Shown here: piece after piece, positions 34,099-42,757 of the stretch
How positions within the stretch are numbered: the stretch's first letter is position 1
How the letters are laid out: every line of letters starts with the position of its first letter
Source of the DNA: Microlunatus phosphovorus NM-1
Lineage (GTDB): Bacteria > Actinomycetota > Actinomycetes > Propionibacteriales > Propionibacteriaceae
Length of the DNA stretch: 64,000 nucleotides
Reading direction: 5' to 3'
Assembly (NCBI RefSeq): GCF_000270245.1
Contig: NC_015635.1
Location: 3,286,001 to 3,350,000, forward strand
Position numbers and translations under genes: made by a program
The notes under the pieces: model-generated
What the model was told of the DNA's origin: nothing
Database searches by the model: none
Seen by the model: the letters and a program-made list of their open reading frames with translations, nothing else

Positions 34099-36102
34099 CT
34101 AGACGCCGATATCGGCCCTTCGGCCCGCCCGTTTGTCGCACCAGACCTCACCGTCGGCATAGACCACACCGTCGGCGAACCGGCCCTCGACTCGACCTCC
34201 GTCGAACTGCTCGTGATAGAGCCGCGCATACAGGCCGCCGCGTGCCAGCAACTCGTCATGGGTGCCCTCCTCGACCAGCACTCCGTCCTCCAGTCCGAAG
34301 ATCACGTCGGCGTTGCGGATGGTCGACAGGCGGTGCGCGATGGCGATGGTGGTGCGGCCCTGGGTGGCCCGCTCCAACGCCTGCTGAACGAGCCGCTCGG
34401 TCTCGGTGTCCAGCGCCGAGGTCGCCTCGTCGAGGATCAGCACCCGCGGGTTCATCAGCAGCACCCGGGCGATGGCTAGCCGCTGCTTCTCACCACCCGA
34501 GAGCCGATAGCCGCGCTCGCCGGCCACCGTGTCGTAGCCGGCATCGAAGCTCATGATCCGGTCGTGGATGTTGGCGTCCCGAGCGGCCTGCTCGACCTCG
34601 GCCCGCGTTGCGCCCTCCTTCGCGTACGCGATGTTGTCGTACAACGTGCCGTGGAACAGGTAGGGCTCCTGGGTGACCATGCCCACCGACTGGGCGAGCG
34701 ACTCGAAGGTCGCGTCGCGTACGTCGAGACCGTCGATGCGGATCGCGCCGAGATCGACGTCGTAGAACCGCGGCACCAGATAGGTCGTGGTGGTCTTGCC
34801 CGAGCCGGACGGGCCGACGATCGCCGCCAGCTGACCGGGCTCGATCTGCAGCGAGATGCCGGCCAGAGTCCAGGTGCGCGCCGGGGCTTCTTCCGCCCCC
34901 GGCTCCCCTGGCTCATCGATCTCGTCCAACGCCGCTATTCCGAACCGCGGGCCGACCCGATCACCGCTCAGGCTCCGCGGCTCCGGATAGCGGAACCAGA
35001 CATCGTCGAACTCCACCCGTCCCCCGTGCCGGGTGCGCGCCAGCGGGCGGGCATCCGGGCGCTCGGTGATGGCGGGCTCCAAGTCGAAGTACTCGAAGAT
35101 GCGGCGGAACAACGCCAGTGAGGTCTGGACATCAAGGGTGACCCGCATCAACTGGATCAACGGCATCTGCAGTCGGGCCTGCAGCGTGGTGAAGGCGACC
35201 AGGGTGCCGGCGGTGAGCACCTCTCCCCCAGCGATCCGGCCGGTCATCAGATAGGCAGCAACCAGATAGATCAGTGCCGGAGTGACGGCAAAAAAGGTCT
35301 GCACCAAAGCGAAGAAGGTCCGCCCGGTCATCGCCGCTTCGATCTGCAGCCGGGTCTGGTTGTGGTTCTCCCGACGATAGCGCTCGGTCTCCGCCTGTCC
35401 TCGACCGAACACCTTGGCCAGCAGAATCCCGGACACCGAGAGCGACTCCTCGGTGATCGCAGTCATCTCCGACAGCGATTCCTGGGTACGCCGGGCGATC
35501 CGTTGTCGTCGGCGACCGACCCGGACTTGCACGATCAGGAACAGCGGCATCACGATCAAGGTCAGCAGCGTCAGCTGCCAGGACAGCAACACCATCGCCA
35601 CGAACGCGGCGATCACCGTCACCGAGTTCTGCAGGATCGTGGTGGCGGTGTCGGTCAGCACGGTTCGTACGCCGCTGACGTCGTTGGCCAGCCGCGACTG
35701 GATCGCCCCGGTCTTGGTGCCGGTGAAGAAGGCGAGCTCCATCTTCTGCAGATGCTCGAACAGGTCGCTGCGCAGATCCGCCATGGCGGAGTTGCCGATC
35801 TTGCTGGTCAGGTAGTTCTGGCCGATGCCGAGCAGCGCGGTGACAACGGGGATGGCGACCAAGCCGGCGAACAGCCACCACATCAGGCCGAGGTTCACCG
35901 GACCACCATCGACCGGGAACAGGGCATCGTCGAAGACTGCCCGGGTCAGGAACGGGGCCAGTGAGGTCAGTCCGGCCGAGACCAGCACGACCACTGCAAC
36001 CAAGGCCATCGACCGCTTGTACGGCGCCAACTGCCGCGCGATGCGGCGAAGCACGTCATCGGCTCCCGTTTGGGGTGGGGCCGTAGCTGTCGTGACGGTC
36101 AT
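34099..36102 (-). CDS. ABC exporter, fused membrane and ATPase domains
   Basis: 667 residues: six membrane helices in the first 330, then the ATPase (Walker [15 protein letters not shown] near 434; signature [14 protein letters not shown]; Walker [13 protein letters not shown]; switch [11 protein letters not shown]). It belongs to the multidrug/lipid exporter class (MsbA/LmrA-like) and should work as a homodimer or with a second half elsewhere. An unusual acidic insert of about 30 residues ([19 protein letters not shown]) precedes the Walker A core. The C-terminus has a short Arg-rich tail. It is followed upstream by a rhomboid-like gene 9 bp away on the same strand. Confidence 0.92.
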   Translation of the reverse strand: MTVTTATAPPQTGADDVLRRIARQLAPYKRSMALVAVVVLVSAGLTSLAPFLTRAVFDDALFPVDGGPVNLGLMWWLFAGLVAIPVVTALLGIGQNYLTSKIGNSAMADLRSDLFEHLQKMELAFFTGTKTGAIQSRLANDVSGVRTVLTDTATTILQNSVTVIAAFVAMVLLSWQLTLLTLIVMPLFLIVQVRVGRRRQRIARRTQESLSEMTAITEESLSVSGILLAKVFGRGQAETERYRRENHNQTRLQIEAAMTGRTFFALVQTFFAVTPALIYLVAAYLMTGRIAGGEVLTAGTLVAFTTLQARLQMPLIQLMRVTLDVQTSLALFRRIFEYFDLEPAITERPDARPLARTRHGGRVEFDDVWFRYPEPRSLSGDRVGPRFGIAALDEIDEPGEPGAEEAPARTWTLAGISLQIEPGQLAAIVGPSGSGKTTTTYLVPRFYDVDLGAIRIDGLDVRDATFESLAQSVGMVTQEPYLFHGTLYDNIAYAKEGATRAEVEQAARDANIHDRIMSFDAGYDTVAGERGYRLSGGEKQRLAIARVLLMNPRVLILDEATSALDTETERLVQQALERATQGRTTIAIAHRLSTIRNADVIFGLEDGVLVEEGTHDELLARGGLYARLYHEQFDGGRVEGRFADGVVYADGEVWCDKRAGRRADIGV

Positions 36103-36111
36103 GAGCCGAGG

Positions 36112-36765
36112 CTACGTGTCTTCGTCACTCGCTGCGCTCGTCGCCGACAGCTCACCGCCGTGTACGGCAGCCGCCATGCCCAATCCGATGACGATCGCGG
36201 TCAGGTGTCCGAGGGAGGTGAAGTCAGGCCAGATCGCCAGCATGCCGCAGGTTGCGACGAGACAGCCGAGCGCGTACCAAACCCGCCAGCGATGTGGCAC
36301 CCAGGCCGCAAGCAGCCCGATGGCTGCCGCCAAGCCGTATGAGACGCCGACGTCTGGTTTGACGGTGATGGAGAACCGCGCAATGTGACGGTAGAGCGCC
36401 GTGATCTCCATCGACATCACGAACAAGGTCGCCCCGACATGACCGAACACCCAGATGGCGATCAGTGCCGTGCGACCGAGCCAACGCTGCACGATGCCGA
36501 ACACGAAGATCACCACCGGCACCAACAGCAGCTGAGTGAGCGGCGAGACCACGAACGCGCTCGCGAACAGCACCTCCAAGGGATGGGAGCGCATGTTGTT
36601 CAGGTTCGTGCTGACATTCTGGATGAGCTCGCGTACCTCGGAGCGCGGGTGCGCGGCGATCCAGGTGCTCGCGATGATGACGATCAGGCCGTAGATGATC
36701 CCGACGTCCCTGCCACGCCAGAAGTCCGACACGATCCTTCGTACGCCATGACGCTCCTGCTGCAC
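36112..36765 (-). CDS. rhomboid-like integral membrane protein
   Basis: 217 residues with six likely membrane helices. VVSPLTQLLLVPVVIFVFG, FGHVGATLFVMSM, DVGVSYGLAAAIGLLA and SLGHLTAIVIGLGMA follow the helix order of rhomboid proteases. The GVSYG serine and the later GHLTA histidine sit where the catalytic Ser-His dyad would be, although the serine motif differs from the canonical GxSG. It may be an active or degenerate intramembrane protease. It is cotranscribed with the ABC exporter (9-bp gap). Confidence 0.65.
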   Translation of the reverse strand: MQQERHGVRRIVSDFWRGRDVGIIYGLIVIIASTWIAAHPRSEVRELIQNVSTNLNNMRSHPLEVLFASAFVVSPLTQLLLVPVVIFVFGIVQRWLGRTALIAIWVFGHVGATLFVMSMEITALYRHIARFSITVKPDVGVSYGLAAAIGLLAAWVPHRWRVWYALGCLVATCGMLAIWPDFTSLGHLTAIVIGLGMAAAVHGGELSATSAASDEDT

Positions 36766-36837
36766 CCTCGCATTGTCGTCCGAGTGTGGCTGCGTGGCAG
36801 CAGCGGACAGTACGTGACGCAGGTCTCAGCGCAGGAT

Positions 36838-36866
36838 TTGGGTCTTCCCCGACCGTGACGTAGTCT
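36838..36866 (+). promoter_or_regulatory. candidate promoter of the initiator tRNA gene
   Basis: TTGGGT (36838-36843) and TAGTCT (36861-36866) are separated by 17 bases, and the -10 ends 12 bases before the tRNA. Both match the primary sigma pattern moderately well. Confidence 0.5.
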
Positions 36867-36878
36867 TCTATCTCGCGA

Positions 36879-36952
36879 CGCGGGGTGGAGCAGCTCGGTA
36901 GCTCGCTGGGCTCATAACCCAGAGGTCACAGGTTCAAATCCTGTCCCCGCTA
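36879..36952 (+). tRNA. initiator tRNA-fMet (CAT)
   Basis: A 74-base tRNA starting CGCGGGGTGGAGCAG with anticodon CAT in GGGCTCATAACCC. Two initiator marks are visible: three consecutive G-C pairs next to the anticodon loop (GGG/CCC) and a mismatched first acceptor pair (C1 with T72 in CCCCGCT). The 3' CCA is not encoded. A terminator hairpin follows 8 bases later. Confidence 0.96.
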
Positions 36953-36960
36953 CGAGAAAG

Positions 36961-37004
36961 GCCCTCTGACTAGGTGAAATACTGGTCAGAGGGCTTTCGT
37001 CTTT
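36961..37004 (+). terminator. rho-independent terminator after tRNA-fMet
   Basis: GCCCTCTGAC (36961-36970) pairs with GTCAGAGGGC (36985-36994), a perfect 10-bp stem followed by TTTCGTCTTT. Confidence 0.9.
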
Positions 37005-37066
37005 CTCGGACCGCCCTTTGTCGCCACGGCTAGCTCAAGGCCCAGGACATCATCGAGTACCTCCCG

Positions 37067-37309
37067 GTGAACAGCCTCGTACCACGAGCGAAGTCAGACT
37101 GGTCGTCACTTCGACACGAGTATGAAGGAGCAACGTCCGCGAGCAGAAACCCTCCCGACTTCAAGAAGTGGCTCACCGCTACCTACAACGTGTCCTTCCG
37201 CGACGAAGACATCCTGAGGGCTACCAGAGACCTCACCAGGGTCCCCGACGAGATCGAACGACTCGCGACCAAGATCAGCGAACTCGGTGACCGACCGCCT
37301 CTCATCTGA
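37067..37309 (+). CDS. small hypothetical protein (80 aa) downstream of the tRNA
   Basis: 80 charged residues from a GTG, with helical stretches (DFKKWLTATYNVSFRDEDIL and DEIERLATKISELGD). Composition is protein-like and the G+C content is lower than in the surrounding core genes, which fits transferred DNA beside a tRNA. I do not recognise a family, there is no good ribosome site, and it could be the relic of a longer gene. Confidence 0.35.
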   Translation: MNSLVPRAKSDWSSLRHEYEGATSASRNPPDFKKWLTATYNVSFRDEDILRATRDLTRVPDEIERLATKISELGDRPPLI

Positions 37310-37632
37310 TCTGACGGCACGCCAGCTATGGTGCTGGGACGAAGAACCGGTAGGTCAGGCTCCTGCAAACCGTTGCGGCGCGTACCCCACGTCCCCGCCC
37401 GGGCGAGTTGGAGTTCACTCGCCGACCGACCGCCGGGCCGGTTTCTCGCCCGCGCGCAGAGCACCGGCTTGGAGGGGCCCGCAGGGGCGACGACCATAAG
37501 TGTGGATACGTCGCCAGCACGTCTCACCTAACGGCCCTAACCGTCGCCGACGTCCCTTCGCCCGGCGCGAAGCTAGCCAGCACCCAGGCTTCCCTCCTGT
37601 GCGTTTTGAGCGTTTGCGAGTATCCTGAGACG
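37310..37632. other. gap without a recognisable gene
   Basis: About 320 bp between the small hypothetical gene and the antitoxin. Several short frames are open on both strands, but none has protein-like content. It contains a GGCCCGCAGG stretch near 37474 that weakly recalls the 52-bp repeat unit, and a TATCCT six bases before the antitoxin ATG. Confidence 0.5.
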
Positions 37633-38046
37633 ATGGCAGGGGTGATCGCGCACGATGAGGCCCAACGCCTGCGTTGGGCTATAGACCACGCGCTCGGCAC
37701 TCCCTCCGGCGACAACAAGACAGCCCCGGACCCGGCGAGGACGGCACTGTTCCGTGTTCTGGAGGTGCTGGAGTCGAGCAGTGGTGCCGTCGTCCTTCCC
37801 GCGGACGCGTTCGTGAGCACTCAGCAGGCAGCCGACCTGCTCGGCGTCAGCCGGATGACGGTGGTGCGGCTGATCGACCGTGGTGAACTCCTCGCCGAGG
37901 GCGGCGGGGTCCACCGCCGGATCGCGGCGGCCGCTCTGGAGGGCTACCGCACCGAGAGCACAGCCCGACGACGAGCTGCGATGCACGAGCTGGCTCAAGA
38001 CGTCACGGAGGACACGCCGGCCGACCGAGTGATCAGCACGCGGTGA
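37633..38046 (+). CDS. HTH (excisionase-type) antitoxin of a PIN toxin pair
   Basis: 137 residues. The C-terminal half has a MerR/excisionase-like helix-turn-helix: STQQAADLLGVSRMTVVRL, DRGELLAEGGGVHRRIAAA. It is followed by a short Arg/Glu tail that probably folds onto the toxin. The GTG of the PIN gene overlaps its stop (GTGA), the usual antitoxin-first layout. TATCCT lies six bases upstream of the ATG, pointing to a leaderless transcript. It should bind its own promoter together with the toxin. Confidence 0.8.
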   Translation: MAGVIAHDEAQRLRWAIDHALGTPSGDNKTAPDPARTALFRVLEVLESSSGAVVLPADAFVSTQQAADLLGVSRMTVVRLIDRGELLAEGGGVHRRIAAAALEGYRTESTARRRAAMHELAQDVTEDTPADRVISTR

Positions 38047-38517
38047 GTGGCCCGGCCGCCGTCCTCGACGCGTGTGTGCTGGTCCCGATCCGGCTCGCGA
38101 CGACGCTGCTGTGGTTCGCCGAGGCCGGTCTGTTCCAACCGCTGTGGTCGGATCAGATCCTCGACGAGGTCGAGCGCAACCTTCTCAAGCTCGGCGTCGA
38201 CCCAACCCGGGCCGCACGTCGGGTCGGCAACATGCGGACCGCCTTCGGCGCCGAGGCCCTCGTCGACGGGTTCGAGGACCTGATCGACCAGATGACCTGC
38301 GACCCCAAGGACCGTCACGTGCTCGCCGCCGCCGTGCACGACCACGCGGACGCGCTGGTCACGTTCAATCTGAAGGACTTCCCCGCCGATGCCACGACCC
38401 CCGCACGGGATCGAGATCCTCCACCCCGACATGTTCCTGCTCCAACTGCTCAATGAGTGGCCTGCAGACGTCGTTAGCGTGCTGCAAGCCGGGGTCCAGG
38501 GCCACTGCAGGGGATGA
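38043..38517 (+). pseudogene. PIN-domain toxin with a one-base frameshift near its end
   Basis: The frame starts at GTG 38043 and shows the PIN acidic residues: LDACVLVPI, SDQILDEVERN, CDPKDRHVLAAA and FNLKDFPAD. At ACCCCCG (38397-38403) the expected sequence jumps one frame: removing one C restores PHGIEILHPDMFLLQLLNEW and a stop at 38515-38517, which is the normal PIN ending (about 157 residues). As written, the protein ends out of frame at 38456. All catalytic residues precede the break. It may be a natural slippage mutation in a C run, a phase-variable switch, or a sequencing error. The overlapping upstream gene is its antitoxin. Confidence 0.75.
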
Positions 38518-38602
38518 TGGTGACGGGACGCGTTTCCGGACCGTGCAAGCCCCCGTGCAGCTGACCGCCTACGACTTGCCCTTGCCCGCTGTCGCCCGCG
38601 GT

Positions 38603-41422
38603 CTAGCCGGTCGAAGGGGCCAAGATGCCACTGGAGGCAACGCCGCCGGAAGCACCGGCCGGCGCGGGAGGAGGTGCGGTCTCGCCGGGCCGCCGAGTGA
38701 ATCCGGCGGCGGGTGGCGTGTTGTAGCTCTCCCCGCCCTTGGACCTGTTCCAGCTCGCCGAGACTGCTACCAGGTTGTCCGGGTCGCTGGCGATCCGCGC
38801 GCGAACCTCAGCCGTCGACCGGTGACCGATCGTCAGCCAGTGACGCGACAAGGGGGTCCGGTGATCCACGTCGAAGCCTCCTGCGCGGATGGCGGCGCAG
38901 AGGACGTCGACTGCTGCCTGCCGGGCGGCCGAGTTGGTGCTGATCGTCGATCCCGTGCGCGAGGCACGACGAATGCCTGCTGCCGCCGTCATGAACGCGT
39001 CGAACGCCGGCCGCGGCACGTACTTCGGCATGCCCGCGATCCGCTCGTCGCTGGCGTCCTCACTCCCGATCCGAATCTCGTACAGCGAGTCGAGGTAGTC
39101 CTCGATCGCGTCTTCACCCGAGACCCAGCCAACAGCCAGCCGTCGCACGATCCCCTCGATCCGGGACAGGTCACGGGCAACGATCGTCCTGGTGACAGTC
39201 GGCCAGCTCACCATCTCCATGTAGTAGGCGTTCCGCCGTGCCTCGCCCGCCGGCAGGCCGTTGAACTCCGTGACGTGGGCGGCCAGCCCCGACCCTGAAG
39301 TGGCCCCGAGGGACGCGGCCGCGGCGAGGTCTTCGTTGATCACTTGGCGCAACATCGTGTTGATCCTGGAGACGTCTTCAGGCGTCACCGGTTTCCCGAT
39401 GCGTTGCATCCGTTCGACTTTGGCGACGAGCCGGTTGAGTTGTTCACGGACCGGCAGAGGTGCCGTTGCTGCACTGGCGGCGGCCGCGGGAGCAGCAGGC
39501 AGAACGATGCGCTGGACGACAACGCGCAGACCGGTGCCGGCTACGAGGGCGCGACCCTCGTAGTTGTGACCACCAGCCGAGGTCGTCGCGGTTGCGACCA
39601 CGCTGCCATCTGCGGGACCTCCCGCGGGCATCGGGCCGCCCGAAGACTGCTCACGGGGCTCCCCGCGGATCGCCCCGCCGATCCGCCGTGCCAGACCGGC
39701 GATCCAGCCGACGACGCGGTCGATGGCGGAGTCGATGACGGTCTGCACGCGGGTCATCACATTGCGTACAGGGGTGGCGATCTCACCGAGTCCGATCAGA
39801 CGGGCGAGGAAGCCGAGGACGACGGGTACGGCCCGGCCGAGGGCATTCTCGACGGCGTTGACGGCGTTGCCGATGCTGCCTGAGGCGATGGCGGCGATCG
39901 AGTCGAAGATCGAGTTGGCCAAAGCGCCGAGCTGTTGGGCGCGTTCGAGGAAGAACTGGATGGTGTTGTACACGGCGATGATGGCCTGGATGACCGCGCC
40001 GGCCGGGTTGAACATCGAGATGAGCCGGGTGATCGCGGCACCGACAACGCTGTTGGTGACCCATTCACGGATGCCTCCGAGGACGGTGTCGACCAACCCG
40101 GAGGTGAACTGGGCGATCCGGCCGGTGAGCGCGCCGATGCCGTGCTCGGCGACGTCGCGGACAACGCCGGCGCCTCGTTCCAGCAGACCCATCGCCCGCT
40201 CACCGATCAGCCGGGCGATCCGGCCGCGGATGTTGGCCCAGGTGAGGCCGAGGAACTCCATGGCCATGCCGAGGATGCCGCGGAGGTCGAACTGAGCGGG
40301 CAGCCGGATGATCCCGCCGAGGGAACCGGTCAGCCAGCCGATCAGGCCATTGCGTAGATGGGTGCCGATGTTGGACAGGAACGCGCCCAGTCCACCGCGG
40401 ACGGCGGCGACCAGGTTGCCGGCGAAGCCGACCGGGTCCCGGAGGATCTGGTTGAACACGTCCCCGGCGCGCCGGATGACCCCCATCACCTGGCTACCGA
40501 GGCCACCGGTCATCGTCATCACACCCTCGAACACGAACTCGGCGACCTTGGTCACCGCACCGACGGCGAAGTCGCGCAGCCGGGCCAGCGGTGGGCCGAA
40601 GAGGCCCGAGATCTTGTTCCAAGCGCCCTCGGGATCCAGCAGGTCGGCTGCGGACAGCGCGTCCCAGGCCCGGGTGAACAGGCCCCGGATGAGCTCCCAG
40701 GTCAGCCCTAGTCTCGGGACTTCTTGCTCGAACCAGGCGCCGGCCCGATCGATCGCTCCGGACTCCTGCAACTGCTGGCGCAGGGCGTCACCGCGCGGCA
40801 TCAGGCCAAGGAAGCCATTGACGATGGCGACGGCCGACCGCGGCACCGGAGTGCCCGCGACGACGTCACGGCCCAGCACTGTGCACAACAGCTCATAGCC
40901 AGGCATCCGTCGCGCCCACCCAGCGACCGTCTGCAGCGCTGAGTCGCGGACCCCGCCAGCGACGCTGGCGATACCGCCGACCGCGTCATCCAGCAGCCCT
41001 CGTTGCACGAAGGGCAACCTTCGCCACAAGGCGGCGACTGGTGTCGAGCCGGACGCGGTCGGTTCTGCGTCGGCGACTGTTTGTCCCTGCTCGGCCACCG
41101 ACATCGACGCGGTCTCCGGTGCAGATCCGTTGAACCCGGCTGATCCGGAGCCGACTCCCGGCAGCTGCCGATTCGCCACCGTCGGTACGGCCGCGGCTCC
41201 TCGCAAAGCGCGTGACACCGCCGCCAGACTCTGCGGTCGCGTCGAGGCCGGCGCCACCGCCCGCACAGTCGGCCGGGCCGCTCCCACCAGACCCGCGACC
41301 GCCTGGTTCCCAGCCAACCGCTGCAACCGCAGGCTCCAGTGATCGCTGGAACTGCCGCCCGACCTGATCGGCTGCACCTGCGCGACGACCCTGGTGGGTT
41401 CTGCTGCGATGTGCTCCGACAT
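38603..41422 (-). CDS. 939-residue protein with LQRxAGNxAV motif and HNH-like C-terminal domain (putative toxin or injection-system cargo)
   Basis: Three parts are visible. (1) N-terminus: a disordered stretch with LQRLAGNQAVAGLV at residues 33-46; this LQRxxGNxAV motif is known from many actinobacterial proteins near contractile-injection or DUF4157 loci. (2) Residues about 130-600: long amphipathic/hydrophobic helices rich in Gly/Ala/Val with repeated GGL/GxI patterns (LLDDAVGGIASVAGGVRDS, GAAITRLISMFNPAGAVIQA), resembling tape-measure or membrane-active segments. (3) C-terminus: DVDHRTPLSRHW (851-862) and DPDNLVAVSASWNRSKGG (880-897), an HNH-like nuclease pattern. No immunity gene or injection-system gene is evident in the window. 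No signal peptide. The fold and toxin role are inferred. Confidence 0.6.
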   Translation of the reverse strand: MSEHIAAEPTRVVAQVQPIRSGGSSSDHWSLRLQRLAGNQAVAGLVGAARPTVRAVAPASTRPQSLAAVSRALRGAAAVPTVANRQLPGVGSGSAGFNGSAPETASMSVAEQGQTVADAEPTASGSTPVAALWRRLPFVQRGLLDDAVGGIASVAGGVRDSALQTVAGWARRMPGYELLCTVLGRDVVAGTPVPRSAVAIVNGFLGLMPRGDALRQQLQESGAIDRAGAWFEQEVPRLGLTWELIRGLFTRAWDALSAADLLDPEGAWNKISGLFGPPLARLRDFAVGAVTKVAEFVFEGVMTMTGGLGSQVMGVIRRAGDVFNQILRDPVGFAGNLVAAVRGGLGAFLSNIGTHLRNGLIGWLTGSLGGIIRLPAQFDLRGILGMAMEFLGLTWANIRGRIARLIGERAMGLLERGAGVVRDVAEHGIGALTGRIAQFTSGLVDTVLGGIREWVTNSVVGAAITRLISMFNPAGAVIQAIIAVYNTIQFFLERAQQLGALANSIFDSIAAIASGSIGNAVNAVENALGRAVPVVLGFLARLIGLGEIATPVRNVMTRVQTVIDSAIDRVVGWIAGLARRIGGAIRGEPREQSSGGPMPAGGPADGSVVATATTSAGGHNYEGRALVAGTGLRVVVQRIVLPAAPAAAASAATAPLPVREQLNRLVAKVERMQRIGKPVTPEDVSRINTMLRQVINEDLAAAASLGATSGSGLAAHVTEFNGLPAGEARRNAYYMEMVSWPTVTRTIVARDLSRIEGIVRRLAVGWVSGEDAIEDYLDSLYEIRIGSEDASDERIAGMPKYVPRPAFDAFMTAAAGIRRASRTGSTISTNSAARQAAVDVLCAAIRAGGFDVDHRTPLSRHWLTIGHRSTAEVRARIASDPDNLVAVSASWNRSKGGESYNTPPAAGFTRRPGETAPPPAPAGASGGVASSGILAPSTG

Positions 41423-41909
41423 GGCGGTCAGGCGGGTTAGGCGACGCTAATTATTGCGATCACCGGTACATTTTGACGAATGGGCATCGTGGAGGCAAGC
41501 GGTCCGTGAGCATCCCTTCGGGCAACGCTGCCTGCGCCTTAGGGCAGCGCGGATGGTCAGGTTCACGAAGAGGCGGCCGGCAAAGGCCGACCGCGGCTGG
41601 ACCGCCGACCGCTGGGAGCGCTCGGCGTCGAGGCACTCGGGTACGCCCTGCTCCGGCCCCAGTGATCGCATCGGCGAATGACCGCGAGTCGCGCGTACGG
41701 CCTATGCATCTGGTGCCTCAGCCACAGATGACCGCGGGCCGGGCCGCTCGATCTTGGCCGAGGCGCCCAAAGCTGATCGGTGCGGGACCGCCCGGATCAA
41801 TATGGGCCAGACTCAAGGGCATGCATGCTCAACCCGCATCTGATTGACGAGACGTTCATCAGTCAACCAGCAACTGCCGTACAGCCAGAGACATGAGAGC
41901 GAGAAACAG
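41423..41909. other. non-coding gap with a possible degenerate 52-bp repeat unit
   Basis: About 490 bp. Near 41423-41475 it is A+T-rich (CTAATTATTGCG), probably the promoter of the large minus-strand gene. Short open frames in 41447-41681 are not protein-like. Around 41680-41740 the minus strand reads GCGGTCATCTGTGGCTGAGG and GTACGCGCGACTCGCGGTCA, which recalls the 52-bp unit seen at 7.1 and 42.6 kb with a 50-base spacing. Confidence 0.4.
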
Positions 41910-42536
41910 ATGACCGACGAGGACTTGGTGATCCCCGATGGCTCGGACGACGAATCGAGCAGCGCCACGGTCGAGGATTTGCTCGCTGAGCTCAACGCAG
42001 GTCGCACGGTCGTAGGTGGTTCCGCGCTGCATCGCGTCATGCACCGGGCCGCGCAGGACGCGCTGCGGATCACTGCCGAGCTCAACGGCAGCTACCACGA
42101 TGGAGCGAGTGTGCGTGCACTACTGGCTCAGCTGACCGGCAGGCCCCTCGACGACTCTGTCACCTTGTTCCCGCCCTTCCACACCGACTTCGGGCGCAAC
42201 ACGACCATCGGGCGGAACGTCTTCATCAACATGGGCTGCAAGTTCCAGGATCAAGGTGGACTGACCATCCACGACGGGGCGCTGATCGGACACAACGTGG
42301 TCATTGCGACGTTGAATCACCCGCTCGATCCCGCTCATCGCGCAGATGTCATACCTGCGCCGGTCGTCATCGGCAAGGGCGCGTGGATCGGCTCGAACGC
42401 CACGATCCTGCCCGGGGTGACCATTGGCGACGGCGCTGTCGTCGCCGCAGCATCAGTGGTCACCAAGGACGTGCCAGCCGGGACCGTGGTCGTCGGCTCT
42501 CCGGCCCGCGTACGCCGGATGGTCGACGGCTCGTAG
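41910..42536 (+). CDS. maltose/galactoside O-acetyltransferase-type hexapeptide acetyltransferase
   Basis: 208 residues from ATG 41910. The C-terminal half is a left-handed beta-helix: FHTDFGRNTTIGRNVFINMG, GALIGHNVVIATLNHP, VVIGKGAWIGSNATILPGV. The catalytic histidine of this family sits in the TLNHP segment. It acetylates a sugar or nodulation-type acceptor with acetyl-CoA. The N-terminal 45 residues are acidic (DEDLVIPDGSDDESS) and not typical of the family. Upstream codons are open to 41844, but this ATG gives the acidic start. It is followed by the reverse-oriented 52-bp repeats. Confidence 0.85.
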   Translation: MTDEDLVIPDGSDDESSSATVEDLLAELNAGRTVVGGSALHRVMHRAAQDALRITAELNGSYHDGASVRALLAQLTGRPLDDSVTLFPPFHTDFGRNTTIGRNVFINMGCKFQDQGGLTIHDGALIGHNVVIATLNHPLDPAHRADVIPAPVVIGKGAWIGSNATILPGVTIGDGAVVAAASVVTKDVPAGTVVVGSPARVRRMVDGS

Positions 42537-42549
42537 CCCGGTCCGTTGC

Positions 42550-42757
42550 CACAAACGCGGTCGACGCATGCATTTCCGTAACGTCTGTCGCCCGCGGGCC
42601 ACGAACGATCACTGAGCCCGCGTGGTCCGGGTAGGTCTTGCGCCCACGGGCCAGAGACGACCGCGGGCCGCACGGAAGCTGGGAATGTCTCGGGCCGCGG
42701 GGACACAGACGACCGCAGTGCCGCGCACGTCGCGCGCGTTCAGCCCTGTGACGCCGC
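42550..42757 (-). repeat. second array of the ~52-bp repeat, reverse orientation
   Basis: On the minus strand, units start at 42705 (TGTCCCCGCGGCCC), 42653 (TGGCCCGTGGGCGC) and 42601 (TGGCCCGCGGGCGA), exactly 52 bases apart. A further diverged copy at 42757-42706 ends in TGCGGTCGTCTG and runs into the last codons of ureD. The sequence matches the unit at 7131-7492 (start TGGCCCGCGGGCG, end GCGGTCGTCT). The array lies at the 3' end of the urease operon. Confidence 0.8.

Noticed and set aside
37183-37527. Further copy of the 52-bp repeat near 37474
   Set aside because: Only a GGCCCGCAGG core is shared; spacing and unit end are missing.
41447-41681. Small genes in the gap before the acetyltransferase
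   Set aside because: Open frames on both strands have no start signals and no protein-like pattern.
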